Assembly: GCA_025602905.1 (NCBI GenBank)
Contig: JAHLKI010000048.1
Coordinates: 56,576 to 120,575 of the forward strand
Direction of reading: 5' to 3'
Source of the DNA: Phlyctochytrium arcticum
Taxonomy: Eukaryota > Chytridiomycota > Chytridiomycetes > Chytridiales > Chytridiaceae
Length of the DNA stretch: 64,000 nt
The translations under genes were made by a program, and so were the position numbers. This document shows, one piece after another, positions 11,601 through 24,193 of this stretch. The notes under the pieces were generated by a model. The model did not search any database. It was not told the origin of the DNA and was given only the letters and a program-made list of their open reading frames with translations. Position 1 is the first letter of the stretch. The number at the start of each line of letters is the position of its first letter.

Positions 11601-14277
11601 CAATCATTGGGCTGGCGCAAGACTTTGTTGGCAGCAACAACGTCAACCTGTTAGACCCTCGCGGTCAATTTGGTACACGATTACAGGTACGAATAATGGA
11701 ATGCCCTGCTTGCCAAAACTTTCTGGCTAAAATGGCTCTACTGGTCTAGGGTGGAAAAGACCATGCGCATGCACGTTATATTTTCACGCGCTTGTCCTCG
11801 GTTACACGTTTGCTATTTCATCCGTCCGATGATAAGCTCCTCTCCTATTTGAATGAAGAGAACATGAGCATCGAGCCTGAATGGTAGGACTTCCAAAACA
11901 TCTCCATTCCCCATCAGCTAAACATTGATCCCAGGTACATCCCGGTGATACCAACGGTTCTTGTTAATGGCGCAGAAGGCATCGGTACTGGCTGGAGTAC
12001 ATCGCTTCCCAATTACAATCCCCGAGCGATAGTTGGGAACTTGCGACGTAAATTGGATGGCCTTGATTTTCAGCCTTTGGATCCTTGGTATCGTGGTTTC
12101 AAGGCACGAAACGGCTTTATAAGAATGCGCATTTCTGTTCTCCTAATATTTGCAACAACAGGGTACTATAGAGCGAACCGGTGACCGATATAAAATCTCT
12201 GGGATCTTCCGAAAAGTCGATAACAATACTGTGGAGATAACTGAACTGCCCGTTGGTAGTTGGACCCAGACGTACAAAGAGTTCTTGGAGGTACAACTGG
12301 TTGGCACCGAAAAAGTCCAACCTTCGATCAAAGTAGGTCTTTCTTTGGGATTCTTTAACCTGCCCTTGTAGCTGATACTGGGTTAGGATTACAAAGAATA
12401 CCATACGGATACCTCCGTTCATTTTGTTGTGGAACTCTCAGATGAGCAAATGGCAAAGGCGGAAGCCGAAGGTCTTGAAAAGAAGTTCCGTATGGTGTCT
12501 TATAAGTTGATCAGCAACATGGTCCTGTTTGACAAAGATGGCCGCTTGCGCAAGTATAACTCGCCAGAGGAGATCATGCTGGAGTTTTACGATTTACGAC
12601 TGGATTTCTATGACAAACGCAAGGTAAGTGACGGTCACCTGAATTTTGTCTGGAATTTACGCCAACACATGTTTCTTGTATTAGACCTGGTTAGCAGCTA
12701 CATTAACCAGGGAGCTGTTGAAGTTGTCAAATCAAGTCAGATTCATATTGGAAGTGATTGAAGGGACCCTCAAAGTTCAAAACCGTAAACGTTCTGATAT
12801 CATCCAAGATCTCGTGGATCGGAACTACGATCCCTCCCACAAGTTGTCCGATAAGGATCTTACCCCGTCAGACGCAGAGATGGACGTCAGCGAAGAGGCA
12901 GTCCAGGAGGAGGAAACTGAAAAGAGTGACAAGCTGGACTATAACTACCTCTTGTCCATGCCCATTTGGAACCTTACAATGGAAAAGGTCTCATGAACAA
13001 GCTATGAACATATTGTATGCATACTGACTCACTCATACCCAGGTTCAAAAAATGACAAACGATCGCGATCAGAAGCAACAAGAGCTGGAAATTCTTTTAG
13101 CCACCGATGCTAAAGATCTCTGGAGGGCTGATTTATGCGCCTTTCTGGAGGAGTGGGATGTACGTTCTCTTGCCTGCATCTTGAATCCGTTCACCTTTTC
13201 TCATAACGGCTCGTAGCGTGTCGAAAACGAAGTAACGACTTCGAACGCGCCGACATCCAAGAAGCGATCCAAAACGCCTGCAGTGGACCTTATCAGTGCG
13301 CAGAACGCCAAGAAGCGAAAGAGTCTCTTTGGTCAGAAGAACAATAAGGAAAGTACGCCGGAAAGCGATGAAAGCGATTCCGATTACATGGAGATCTCAG
13401 GTAAGTTTGATCACAAACTTTTTGGTTCATTCAAATTCAATGCTCATGTGATTCCAGTCAAATCTGCGAAAGTGACCGCAGAGTCTGTGCCGGCCAAGCC
13501 CCGGCCCAGTCGCAAAGCAACTACTTTACCCAAGACCAGCACATCAACATCGAAATCCCCGAAGGACGTTTCACCATCCCCTCCATCGAGAGAAAAGACC
13601 ATAATTCAGGCTGGCCCCGCGCCGACTATAACCATCGATCTGGACGAAATCGACGAAGACGGTCGTAAAGAAAACTCCCCTGATCATGTTTCGTCGACAG
13701 CAAAGAGAGTGAAGCCAGAAGAACGTCACATCCCTGTTAGCCCCAGCAGCATCGCGATACTATCCAATAACAACGCGTCCAGCAGACGTGTGCACAAGAT
13801 GCTGGCCAAGGATTCCCCCGCGACACCGAGACTGACGAAATCTGCGCAGTCAAATGCTTCCAGTAGGCTTGACGATGATCCTTTCGGATTCGATGAAATA
13901 GGTAAGTTTCCCTTTGCTTTGCACGTTCAATGTGTGAGCTTGACAAAAGTTCCCCAGGTCCGTCCGTAAAAACAAAATCAGCAGGAAAGCAAAGTTACAT
14001 TACGGATTTATTCGCGAAACGGCCTACAAGTACGTGCTAATAGATTCGATTTTGACTTCATTTTGACTGATCCCAACCTATAGCGTCACCCGCCGATCGC
14101 CCACCGGAGACGGTTAGTCGTTTGGCACCACATCCTTCTTATTCTGTGACTGACATTCATCTCTATTATTCTTAGCCAAAGTTGACAAAACGAAAGGTCA
14201 CACAGGTCATATCCCTCGATGACGATTCAGAAGACGAATACATCCCAATGTCACACCCCAAAAAGACCAAACGATAG
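8640..14277 (+). CDS. TOP2: DNA topoisomerase II
   Basis: This is the type IIA ATP-dependent topoisomerase that decatenates chromosomes. A short acidic/basic N-tail ([19 protein letters not shown]) precedes the GHKL ATPase: [36 protein letters not shown] and [10 protein letters not shown]. The TOPRIM domain shows [16 protein letters not shown] and [13 protein letters not shown], then an intron after MIMADQ before [13 protein letters not shown]. The breakage-reunion domain has [11 protein letters not shown] and [11 protein letters not shown], where the Tyr is the expected DNA-linking residue, then [15 protein letters not shown]. The C-terminal tail is Ser/Lys/Asp-rich and ends SHPKKTKR at 14277. 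Roughly 17 exons are separated by short introns; exact exon count is by eye. Confidence 0.93.
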
Positions 14278-14777
14278 TGTACTAACCGCTTAAGTTTCAC
14301 ATCCACACCTACCTATCCACAACACCCCTAATTCTGACCCCGACCATCCATCCTGTCGCAAACTACGGCGCCGTGGTTGTAAATTCGGACAAAAATGGGG
14401 GCAGAGGATATCTCTGTCCTCTCAACAAAAACCTTCGACATCAAATATCCATTCTTTGTATGTATTTCACTATAGGTGGTGCTTGCCACCCAAACATTCC
14501 CGCACATATTTGGCACCCTGAAGCGAGTATAGACGTTCGACTCGATAGAAAATTCGACGTAGAGAATAATACCATGTGCCCTTTTCACCCCAGCCATACA
14601 CAGGGTCCCCCATTCCTTGCCTTCTTTAGGCATATCCGTCAGTTTGACACGAAAATTCCCTTGCTGCTCCTAGTGGCCAGCTTGCCAGAGCTGTCAGTCA
14701 GTCAGAGTGCCAGATGAACGCGTCGCGCCTGTGGGCCATTTCGGACAGACTCCGAGTCTCCGACCGCGCTAGCGACA
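14278..14777. other. intergenic, no gene seen
   Basis: About 500 bp lie between the TOP2 stop and the next ATG. Short ORFs here have no recognisable homology. It probably holds the TOP2 3'UTR and the promoter of the coiled-coil gene. Confidence 0.4.
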
Positions 14778-15890
14778 ATGTTGTCGGGGGATTATGGCCA
14801 TGAGCCAGACGGAGGGACACTGCCGGCTCTCCCAGCAGCAGCGGAAGAGCGGCCAGAGTCATCCAGCGGAAATACCCCTGCTCGGACGCCTTTTGGACGA
14901 GTATTCACGCCGTCCAAGGTAGACGAAGGTATGGAGTTATTTGACATATCCGTACGCATACAAGTTTTCTAACTTTGAAACCATCCAGTCATCCAAAAGA
15001 TCACTCCCACCCGCTTGCGACAACCCCCAGGCCGCACCCCTACTAGAACCCGCCCCGCAACCTCCCCTCCCACCATCAACACCCGACCGGGTATAAACAA
15101 TCATACCAATGCGCAATCAAAGAGCCCTGATGAAGACCGACCCGCCTGGAACGCCGATTTTCATGTCAACCGCAAAGATTTCAGTAAACCAAAACCGCCT
15201 GCCCGATCACCACCAGCGCGTGTCCTGGGTCCTCCCATCTTGATATCCAAGGCTCCCCAATTGAGAAAGTCCCCATCTTCAAATCTACCCATATCATCTC
15301 GCCCAACGTATGTATATTGTGGTTTCATGTACCTGGAACATCTGTGCTAACGAGTCTATAGAAGCGGATTTGCGAGTGTACAACCCTCTGGACCGCGAAA
15401 AGGAGCGCTGCCCGCCAACGATACCGTGTCGGGTATGCGTTTGATGAATCTATAAGTCGAGCCCGCTAATCGTATGTATTTAAAGAGTTGTCTGACCTGG
15501 TCGAGCGTCAAAGAATGCAACTGTCCATGCAGCAAGATGAGATTGCAGCAAAAGGCGCACTCATCGAACATCTCAGTATGTATATAGCTTGATTTATTGG
15601 ACCTATCCGAAGATCCAAGTTCCTAAACTTTGGTTTAGAACAACGATTGGCAGAAGCCAGAGAGAATATGCAGAGCACGAAGGACAATTTTGCCAAAACA
15701 GAGGCAGAGCTTTTGCACGCGTGGGATCAGGAATATGAAAAGAGGTTTGTTCTCTTTGTTTATGCTGCTTGATGCAACATCATGAGCATCTCTAAAACCG
15801 AAATGCAATAGAAATCAACTTAGTAGAGAGCTTGCCAACCTCAAGGAAGCACAGATATCCCAGCTCGATATTCAAGCCGGCGAGTTTTAG
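14778..15890 (+). CDS. uncharacterised Pro/Ser-rich coiled-coil protein
   Basis: I do not recognise this protein. The start MLSGDYGHEPDGGTLPAL leads into a disordered basic, Pro/Arg/Thr-rich half with repeated S/T-P sites (RTPTRTRPATSPPT, RSPPARVLGPP) that could be phosphorylation sites. A C-terminal heptad-like coiled coil follows (LSDLVERQRMQLSMQQDEIA, LKQRLAEARENMQ, LSRELANLKEAQISQLDIQ). Exons join at introns near 14930, 15308, 15435, 15575 and 15745, keeping one frame to TAG at 15888-15890. Layout resembles cytoskeletal or spindle-associated adaptors, but that is only a guess. Confidence 0.6.
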
Positions 15891-16082
15891 ACAACGTCTT
15901 CCGTCAAAATTTTGGAAAAAGTCATTGATTTTTTTGACTTTGGGTGTCAGTATCGCTGATAGTTTTGTAGTAATCATGCATAGAAACATTTTGATTCCGT
16001 CTTTTGAATAATCATACATTTTGGTCTTCACTTGGTGCGCGCGAGGCCCAGTCTGTAACGGTTGCTAATTCGACAGACAAGG

Positions 16083-17018
16083 ATGCGGACCATGAACTTT
16101 GTGGTCTATCCCCCACCGACAGCGCAAGCATATGGAATAGGCGACAAAGTCTTTGTGAAATTGCGGTCCGACAAAGATACAGGGCGAGCAACGGTGACCG
16201 GACCAGCGGGCAGCGATGGACGGATACCCATTCAGTACGAGTGTAGCCAGTCCTTGACATTCAATGCCAACCCCAAGCGAATCGTGCACATAATACCCTC
16301 CGGAGTGGATACTACCATCATAATATGCGCCACTACGACAGAGTATCGCTTACTGGCCCGATCGCAAGTGCAAAAGGAGGACCGAGTGGCAGATATTGGA
16401 TCGTCCTATGGGATGTCAACGGATATCCTTTCCCAGCATTCAAACGACGTTATTGGGCTTGAGATTTCAAAAACGCTGGTTGTGGAGGCTCGTAAAAGAT
16501 TCCCCAAGATACACTTTGAGCAAATCGACATTTTGGAGAATGAAGACCGAGCTCAAACGGTTTTGGGGGGACGAAACAAGATGTTTGTTGATGTGGGAGG
16601 CGATCGAGCGTGGGAGAGTTTGGTGCCGATTGTAGAGTTTCTTTGCGCCAAGATGAAGCCAGAGCTGATTGTTATCAAAAATGAGCAGCTGCATGAGCAG
16701 GCTCTTTTAGCGGAACAAGGCCCAGATGGTCGTCTTGTGAACGGAAGCGACTGGTGGTGCGCTTTGAAGGCCCAATGTACCCTTCGCTCGTCCGAAAGGG
16801 CAGCTAGCTGGTTCATAAAGGGAAAGGAGGAAGGGTTTTCAGATAACCCGCTCAAGTATGGTCCGGTCCGTCTCACCCGGGAGGGTATCCCTATCTGCAA
16901 GGTCCAAAACTATTCATCTCAGGGCTGTCAAAAGATTGCCCTTTGCCGCTATGACCATGAACACTGTGATCATTGTGGGAAAAGAGGGCACTTTGGCTTG
17001 AACTGCACGCTAATTTGA
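16083..17018 (+). CDS. SAM-dependent methyltransferase fused to CCCH and CCHC zinc fingers
   Basis: This is an intronless ORF. The first ATG in frame is 16083 (MRTMNF); the next is 16092. Residues 15-90 form a small beta-rich leader. A class I methyltransferase core follows, with motif I VADIGSSYGMSTDIL, acidic loop VIGLEISKTLVVEARKRF and motif IV-like MFVDVGGDRAWESLV. The C-terminus carries a C-x9-C-x5-C-x3-H CCCH finger (ICKVQNYSSQGC...CRYDH) directly followed by a zinc knuckle C-x2-C-x4-H-x4-C (CDHCGKRGHFGLNC). Fingers of these types bind RNA, so an RNA methyltransferase is plausible. It converges with the Tim17-family gene, 165 bp between stops. Confidence 0.75.
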   Translation: MRTMNFVVYPPPTAQAYGIGDKVFVKLRSDKDTGRATVTGPAGSDGRIPIQYECSQSLTFNANPKRIVHIIPSGVDTTIIICATTTEYRLLARSQVQKEDRVADIGSSYGMSTDILSQHSNDVIGLEISKTLVVEARKRFPKIHFEQIDILENEDRAQTVLGGRNKMFVDVGGDRAWESLVPIVEFLCAKMKPELIVIKNEQLHEQALLAEQGPDGRLVNGSDWWCALKAQCTLRSSERAASWFIKGKEEGFSDNPLKYGPVRLTREGIPICKVQNYSSQGCQKIALCRYDHEHCDHCGKRGHFGLNCTLI

Positions 17019-17183
17019 AAAATATGCATGAGATCTGGTGCAGGTCTAGAAATGTCTGGTACACACGGGGTTGGGAATGAGTTTTTAAATATACAAGACA
17101 GGTGTGCGGGGCAAACAAGGTGCGAGGGAAGAGATTGAAAAGAGGTATGATGATAGGTATGGTGGGTGGGTAGAGCAGTTCCC

Positions 17184-17845
17184 TCATGCGGATGCAGGAG
17201 TCTCTCCCTCGCGCTTCCGCATTTTCTCCATTCGCTTGGCAAAGGGATCCCTCCTCGGCCACTTGAAAAAATCGTCTGACCGCTTTTCCCTCTGCTCACT
17301 GTCCAAATGTTGATTCTTGGCAACATTGGACATGATTTGCTCCGTGAATCCAATAATGATGGGTAAAGCGGCTCCATGGGCAACGACTCGGCTGATCCTA
17401 CCAGCTTTACGGAGAGGCGTTAGGAACAACGGTAGACACGTGGAGCCAAAGGGATATCTTACTTCGCAAGCCAAGGAGGATACCAGTCACCAAGCCAGCT
17501 GCTGGTCCGTTCCAGGCATCATCCGTGTGTCGAACTTGAGCCACGGCAACTTTTGTTCCATAAAACACTGCACTGCCCGCAGCTAGAAAAATCAAGAAGA
17601 TCTGTTAGCACCTAGTATTCAGCAGCTAGACAATGAAGGTACAGCATACCCAAGAGTCCAGAAGTCGAGGCGCCCTGTCGCAGGAGCTGTCGTCCCGGCA
17701 TGTCAACCCACCAGCCAAAGGCACTGCCGGCAATTCCACCAAAGAAGGCACCTAGTGCTCCGGCCTTGACGGCCTCCATCCCGGCGGACGCGTCCAGTAT
17801 ATTCTCATCGAAGAACTCCTTCTTTTTCAGAACCAGGAAAGTCAT
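17184..17845 (-). CDS. Tim17-family membrane protein, likely complex I subunit NDUFA11/B14.7
   Basis: Three exons join at introns near 17652-17586 and 17460-17403. The protein starts MTFLVLKKKEFFDENILDASAG and contains Gly-rich membrane segments AGALGAFFGGIAGSAFGW, GLLAAGSAVFYGTKVA and GPAAGLVTGILLGLR, with the Tim17/22/23-type QVRHTDDAWNGPAAG signature. The tail is basic and soluble (RRDPFAKRMEKMRKREGE). Size (about 180 residues) and signature fit fungal NDUFA11-like accessory subunits of respiratory complex I. A TIM22-like translocase component is the alternative. Confidence 0.65.
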
Positions 17846-17987
17846 TGTGCTGCTGCTGCTGCTCGATTGGGCGGTAAAGGCAAATCTTGTTGAGAGCCTT
17901 GTTCCTCCCAGATGCAGGCAACCCGCTGCGCCACTGGCCAGTCTTGGCTCAGAGCGGAAAGTTCATGCGCTCTGGGGCATCACCGAC

Positions 17988-18904
17988 ATGACAGAGATTG
18001 CAAAAAGCAGCGGCCAAGGCGACTCAAAGATATCAGCGGATCCCCCACCGGAAGCGTTGGAACATGTTTCCGACACAGAACACTCAACAGACGGACCCCC
18101 CCTCGCTTGGAACGCGGAGCTGGAGGTCGTCTTTTTCCATGCGCTGGCACGATTCCGTCCAGTAGGTACGTTCACCTCAAGACTTACTTGAAGTTACAAA
18201 GTCACTCACCAGATTCTGTCCTTTGTATAGGCGTGCACAAGCATTTCCGCATGCTGAGTGCCCAGCGATTTTTTACCCGTCAGACTGGCCTGGAGATCTC
18301 TATAAATCAACTTTGGGCACATCTGGCAAATTATTACGATCTGCGTGCCTTGGATGCCATGGTATGGGGAAATAATGCATCGTCAACAGCATAGGATTCA
18401 TTATTCTAATAAACACGGGCTCTCTTTGTAGGCCGATGAAGCAGATGATGACATTTCCTTGGAGGCTAGGAAGAAGCGTAGCGCGTATCCATTCAAAATA
18501 ATGGCGGAATTTAATCTCCCAAATGATGAATACGAGAGTATCATCACGGAGCACCGCAAAGCTGTTACTCCACCTCCTGAACGAGGGCCACAAACGCGGA
18601 GAGGTGCACGTCTAGCCTCCCCAGCTACAGAATCTACAAGATCCACTCCAGAGCCACATCCCGAACCAGATAGTAAGCTAGTGCAGGGTGAGAGCTTGAC
18701 ATATCTGTTTAACAACCAAACGTTTCAGATGCTCCTGCTACTGCCCCAGTGAAAAGAGGTGTTGGACGACCGCGCAAGAATGCAAAGAAGGACGTTGTTC
18801 CTCTCTCTGAACCACCATTAGGCCGGAGAACAAGGGCCGCATTGGCATCGCAAGCAGCCACCACTCCCACCCCGGCCGCGAAACGTGCTCGCAGAAACGC
18901 ATAA
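17988..18904 (+). CDS. EAF7: EAF7/MRGBP-like NuA4 histone acetyltransferase subunit
   Basis: Eaf7 (human MRGBP) belongs to the NuA4/TIP60 complex and acts in chromatin acetylation. Four exons are joined by short introns. After an acidic leader comes the CT20 domain: WNAELEVVFFHALARFRPVG, then VHKHFRMLSAQRFF, ISINQLWAHLANYYDLRALD, and YPFKIMAEFNLPND. The C-terminus is basic and AT-hook-like (KRGVGRPRKNAKK) and ends AAKRARRNA. It is divergent from the Tim17-family gene with 142 bp between starts. Confidence 0.82.
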
Positions 18905-19214
18905 ACACATCTGCTTTCCTTCTTTTTGTACATACTGTTTTTGTTTTTGGAAATGTTACATAGATCCGATTTCTCATGATTAACCGTCTCTGATTCTTCT
19001 TACATTTCTTTTTGGGTGTGTGGCATTAGAGTTCACCGTTAATTGTAGTGTATTTCCTTAAGGCTCCTCCCTGTATCATGTCTGGCCAGGAGTCCAGGAC
19101 CGTGGCGGAAGTCTGGGCGGAAGTGACGTTTCGTGAAAAGTCTCGCTGAGCTCCGCGCAATCGTCCGCATTGACAGTTAATTGTTTGCCAAAACAGCCAA
19201 TAGAAGATATAGAA

Positions 19215-22200
19215 ATGACTGCGGCCTGGGACTCTGAACCGCACAGCTATGTCCCGCAAGTACGTTGCATATATCGCGAAAAGTTTGGACGTCCTCGGTG
19301 ATCTAACATCCAAAAGCTGCTACGCTGCCTAGTACGGCCTCTAGACTATGCGAGGACGCCGAACGCAACTCCCTCCCCGTCATATTCAAATTTCCAGTCA
19401 GAAACCTCCTCCATTCATACCACGGCTAGCACGTCAACGGCCAAATCGAGTGGAAGCCAAAGAAAGTATCCAAAATTTGGCAAATTCTTGGGGGCAAAGA
19501 GCGACCATGTTATCACAAACTCTACCCTGAACCACCCCCCTCCTGCACCCGCACCACCCACTTCACAATGCCTGGCGGCAGCCAGATCGACCTGCACCGC
19601 ATTAGGAATCAGTCCAGAGGAGCTGGATCGGATAACGCATGAGGCCCTCTCATGGCTAACGTCTCAGGTACGACATTACATAGGTGATCATCCAGCCAAT
19701 TACGATCCACTGATGTCCCAAACCCAGCATATCATCGCCGATCTGAAAGCTTATCGTTTCCTGCTTTCTCAAGACATGGGATTCCTCTCTCCATTGACCA
19801 TTGACAACGACAGGCAATACGCAGACTGGAAAGCACAAGAAGATGAAGAATTGGAGAAAATCATTGGACTCGCCAATATAATGGAAGAATACCCCCATGT
19901 CGACTCATCCCATTCCAAATCTGACTTGTACCGGCTTGAGGTTCGCCAAGCGTCTGGACTGTACGCCAAAGATGACAATGGATTGAGCAACCCTTACTGT
20001 GTTGTCAGTTTTGATGGGCTTTGCTACGTTAGCGACGTGGCACAGAGTACTCTCGATCCCCAATGGAATCTATCTATGTTGATGTAGGTACTGATGATAG
20101 CGATGGACGTGCAATCAACAGAATTTGACACCAGCGAGTAGAACAGATCTGAATCCTACAATGAAGATCTACATCACGGTTTGGAACCGATCATCCGCCC
20201 GTCCTGAGCGTCGGAGTGATGCCTTCTTGGGGGCAGCAACTCTGGATAGCACATCGCTAAATTCCAACAGCGTGTCCGAGATTCGTCTGGACCTCGCAAA
20301 GCGGTCAAGTCGAAGTCACGTCAGTGGCCATGTACTGGTTAAAGTTGAAAAGCTGACGCCGGGAATGAACGATGGGAATCAATGGCGGGAATCACTTCGA
20401 TTCATTCCACCCGATCCTCGCACTGCCTATACTAGTATCTTACAAAAGCTTGTGGAGCGGGATGCGAGCTCGAATGACTCAATGTCCGTGCTCAGTGAGA
20501 GTTCCCAAAAGTTGCTGAATGGTTTGGGTTCGATATGGCGGCTTGATGCACCATTTCGCGCTATAGTGTAGGTTTCGGGGATAACCCTTCACAAGGACTG
20601 CAACTTACCTTTTTTATCGACAGGTACTTGGACTGTCTGACTTTCAAATACACCCAAGGAACCTTATCTGCATCGACACTCTACGACGTGGCATATCGCG
20701 ATGTCGACAAGTTGACAAACAGTGATGTGTTCATCCCCCCACCTGATGTAGGGAATTGCCGGGCAGTCATACCGTCGCTGTAATAAACGATCCCTTTAGC
20801 GTCAAATGTTTCAAGATACATCCATGAGTTTGTCATCGTTGTTGAATCACCAGCTCGAGGTCTTCTTTGCGCATCCAATGGACCCATCAAGAGGACGAGA
20901 AATCAAGGCGATTGCCAGCATGCTCGATGGTTTACAACATAATAAATACAACAATCTGTCCAATGCGGAGTTTGACGTCAATGCGAAACGGCTGATACAG
21001 GTAAGTGAATCTGTTGCCGCTTTTCGCCACTGTCTTAACCATTTGGGCTCAGCGTGGGATTACGGCAAGATACCATAGTCTGCATGGAATTGCCCATACT
21101 GCTCAGGAATCGCGGTACGATGGACTTATACGCCTCGTGCAGGCTCTACGCCTTGAACTGGAAGCATACATGGATAATCTTGACTTTATCCTCTTTGGGT
21201 AGGCTTTCGTTATCCTTCTTTATCATGCCGGCCCATCTGATCCTTTTTCCAGTTACGTGCACGTGCCGGATATTGCAGCCAAAACGTTCTTTGATTTCGC
21301 CGTGTCAGAGCTCAATGGTTACTCACGAGTGTTTGTGGCCCAGCCGGATCTGGGTGATGCATTTGAACTGTACACGGAGGTGAAAGCTCTGTGGGTGACT
21401 TATGAACGGATTGACTTTAAGTAAGTTACTCGTTCGGAAGATAGCTGACGTTACTCATGCGAGATTGTAGCTTGGCTGAAAAGTTTTCCATTCAAGAGTG
21501 GTTTTCCCCTTTCCTCAAAGAATGGCTCACTATGTCAGGTACGCTTTCTTGGCAGGAAGTGACATGCAATTATGTATGGGTTTAACATCATCCAGAAAGG
21601 AAATTCATCGAGTGGACGCAGAGAGCCATAGAGATGGACGAGGTTTGTAACTTACAATTCGGGCCGCCCTATTCCTAAATTCACAGTATTCCCGCAGTTC
21701 AAGCATTCTAATGACATGCTGATATCGTCTTCTGTGCTGGATATCTTCACCTCGTTCGCGCAACAAGTCAATTTCTTTAAAGACCTGCAATGGCCCGATA
21801 TGGATGATCGACATTCGGTACTTACGAGACTATTGCAGGTTCGTTTGCTGGTACATAGTATGCTCTGGTTTCCGCCATTGATAGGAACTTGCAACGTAGG
21901 ACATTGCCATTACCATAGGCGTATATGGTGACACAATGGTTCAGAGCATGCCCTCTGATTTCCACAAGTTTGATGTCATCAGTCAGACCGCAAAAACTGC
22001 AACGTTGCAAAACGACAATCGAAAGAAGCTCCGATTGAAGCTGCAGGTCGGGAAAAGTAAGAAATTGCCTCCAATTGATCCATCAGAGATCCGCGTGCCA
22101 TCCAAGGTCAGTTTCAAAGAATGCATGAGTAACTTGGATATGAAATTCTAAAAGGGATGTTTTGCACCAGAGTTGCGTCAAGATCAATAACCTTGCGGTC

Positions 22201-23555
22201 TTGTCAGAGAGGTTCAACGCATTGTGCGGAAAATCTTTAATGGAGCAGAGAGCAGAGCAGAGCCCAACTGGCGAAGCGCCGAATCTTCCACCCAAACCCT
22301 CAAAGCACTCTCTTTACACGCTGGCTCGTGTACCAATACGATTGACCATTCTTCACGGAGAACGTCTGACCGCCACACGTCCCTATTCGATACAAGTATC
22401 CATTCGAGTTCGCGTCAATAATGTCGATATTGGGGAAACCCGAGGGATTCCACAGTCATCTAATGCAGTTTGGAACGATCAATTCCATGTTCTTATCGAC
22501 GAGTCCGACATTAACTCAACGTTAGAGCTTATCCTGATGCATCGCGTGCCACCAGAAAAGGTTGGCGATAAGGAACGCTCATACATGTTTGCCCGAGGCG
22601 CCGTGAGAGTCAATTGGCCGAGTACACACCAAGTTCAGACTGTCGATCTGAATGGAGCAGGATCCGTTCTTTTCCGGGGGGATGTAAGCGCGGACAATGG
22701 CAATTTTTTGATGGAAAAGGTCGAAAGTTCAGCGAATCGTCGGATCAACAATGCCATTGAGATTTTCGCAGACAAGGTAGGCATAACACGAGACAAACTT
22801 CCTCGGCTGGTTATTAATATCGTATATCCTGTGATAGCTATGCTGCGATTTGCATGACCGTCTAAAGTTGGTTTCCCGAAAGTACAAGTCGAGTGGGTAC
22901 AAAAAATTTCTTGGCAAGCTCAACACACGCGATTCTCCACCAATGCAACGACCAGCATCAGCAATTCACATCTCGGATGACCAAATAATGCAAGATCTGG
23001 ACACCCTCTTGGCGTACGTCAACGTGAATTTGGAGGTCTTGACTGAAAACATGGACCATCCTTTGGCTCTGCGGATTGTCAAGGGGATTTGGATTCGAGC
23101 GATTCGAGTGGTGGAGGGTTTGGTCGTTGGCGAAGTTGGGGACGATGGGAAGGAGAAGCGGGAGTGGGATCCGCGACGAATTCAGTTCTTACGACGTTGT
23201 TTGGAGGTATGTGAGGATCCGTCGGTGTGCGGCATGTGATGTCTTTACTGATTACTAGATTTTGTAGTATCTGGCTGCATTCTTCAACAGTGATGGGGAA
23301 GGGCTTCCCGAGGAAGCTCTTCAGACGCCACGATACCGGCAACTCTGTGATCTATTGAACAACTACCATGTACCAAGGAAGGATTTACAGAGAGACTACA
23401 TGGCCAGCGACCATAGTGCCGGCAAGTTTGGGGATACTGAGGATGATGTGTTTGACGGCGACTGGATGCTCAAATTGATTCGGGTGAAGGGAGGCAAAGA
23501 TTTTGTGGACGACATTATTGGTCGGCGAGTACGCATGGGTGGACGTCCTCGCTAG
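19215..23555 (+). CDS. Munc13-like protein with C2 and MHD domains
   Basis: Munc13-type MUN/MHD proteins work in vesicle priming; fungal members such as S. pombe Git1 affect signalling. Exon 1 (MTAAWDSEPHSYVPQ) joins at a GT...AG intron (about 19260-19315) to LLRCLVRPLDYART. Features in order: Pro-rich leader; C2 domain 1 (YRLEVRQASGLYAKDDNGLSNPYCVVSFDG; STLDPQWN); MHD1-like helical region (ISIQEWFSPFLKEWLTMS-like; FIEWTQRAIEMDEFKHS); C2 domain 2 (IRLTILHGERLTATRP; SSNAVWNDQFHVLI); MHD2 (MQDLDTLLAYVNVNLEVL); C-terminus DIIGRRVRMGGRPR. More than ten short introns. The stop is 32 bp from the convergent PB1 gene. Confidence 0.8.
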
Positions 23556-23587
23556 GGACACACTTTCATTATTTATATTTTTGAAGC

Positions 23588-23939
23588 TTAATATATGCTT
23601 AGAAGTCGCACAGTGAAACGAAGCTTCCCATCATTAGCGAAGAGGTACAAAATAGCTCGCGTTAGTTCTGCATCCGTATCAACCTCAATAGTGTCGAGTT
23701 CTTTATCCCTGTAAGTGAGAGTGAACTGCCGGCTTTCGGGGATGCGGTGAGCCTGCCTGACCTATATACATGACATATTTCAATGAGCAAAATGTCTGCT
23801 ACAAATGTAAAGATGATAAGCCAACCTGCTCGGCCAAGTCATTCCAACAAAACGGAAACGCTTGGTTGGCGTTAGCTTCCTTGACTATTAGCTGGCGACA
23901 GACACCCTTATACTCAAATTTGGCGAGTCTGTCGGCCAT
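23588..23939 (-). CDS. PB1-domain mini-protein, copy 1
   Basis: Two exons encode about 95 residues that consist almost wholly of one PB1-like fold: start MADRLAKFEYKGVCRQLIV, then WNDLAEQ, intron, VRQAHRIP, FTLTYRDKELDTIEVDTDAEL and a beta strand LRFTVRLL. The YxDxExDxIxVDTDxEL block is the acidic OPCA-type motif of PB1 domains, used for heterodimer scaffolding. No other domain is attached. The paralogue lies 255 bp upstream with the intron at the same codon position, so the pair arose by tandem duplication. Confidence 0.65.
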
Positions 23940-24193
23940 GTTTGAGAATAGCTTGACCCGATGAGAGAGCAGAAATCTCTTGTCCTCTTTTTATAGGAAA
24001 TCCATCAGTGGCCGGCTATATCTGACTTATCTCAGGCTGCAATGTGTCACTTGTGTCACTCTTTGACGGAAGTCGTCTCTCAACGCTCTTTGAAGTTTGA
24101 ACTTTGTAGGTTCGCAACTATGAAATAAATGTCACACACTTTATTTATGCATATATTCAGATGCACATTTATTTAAGGAAAAAATCATTCGTG

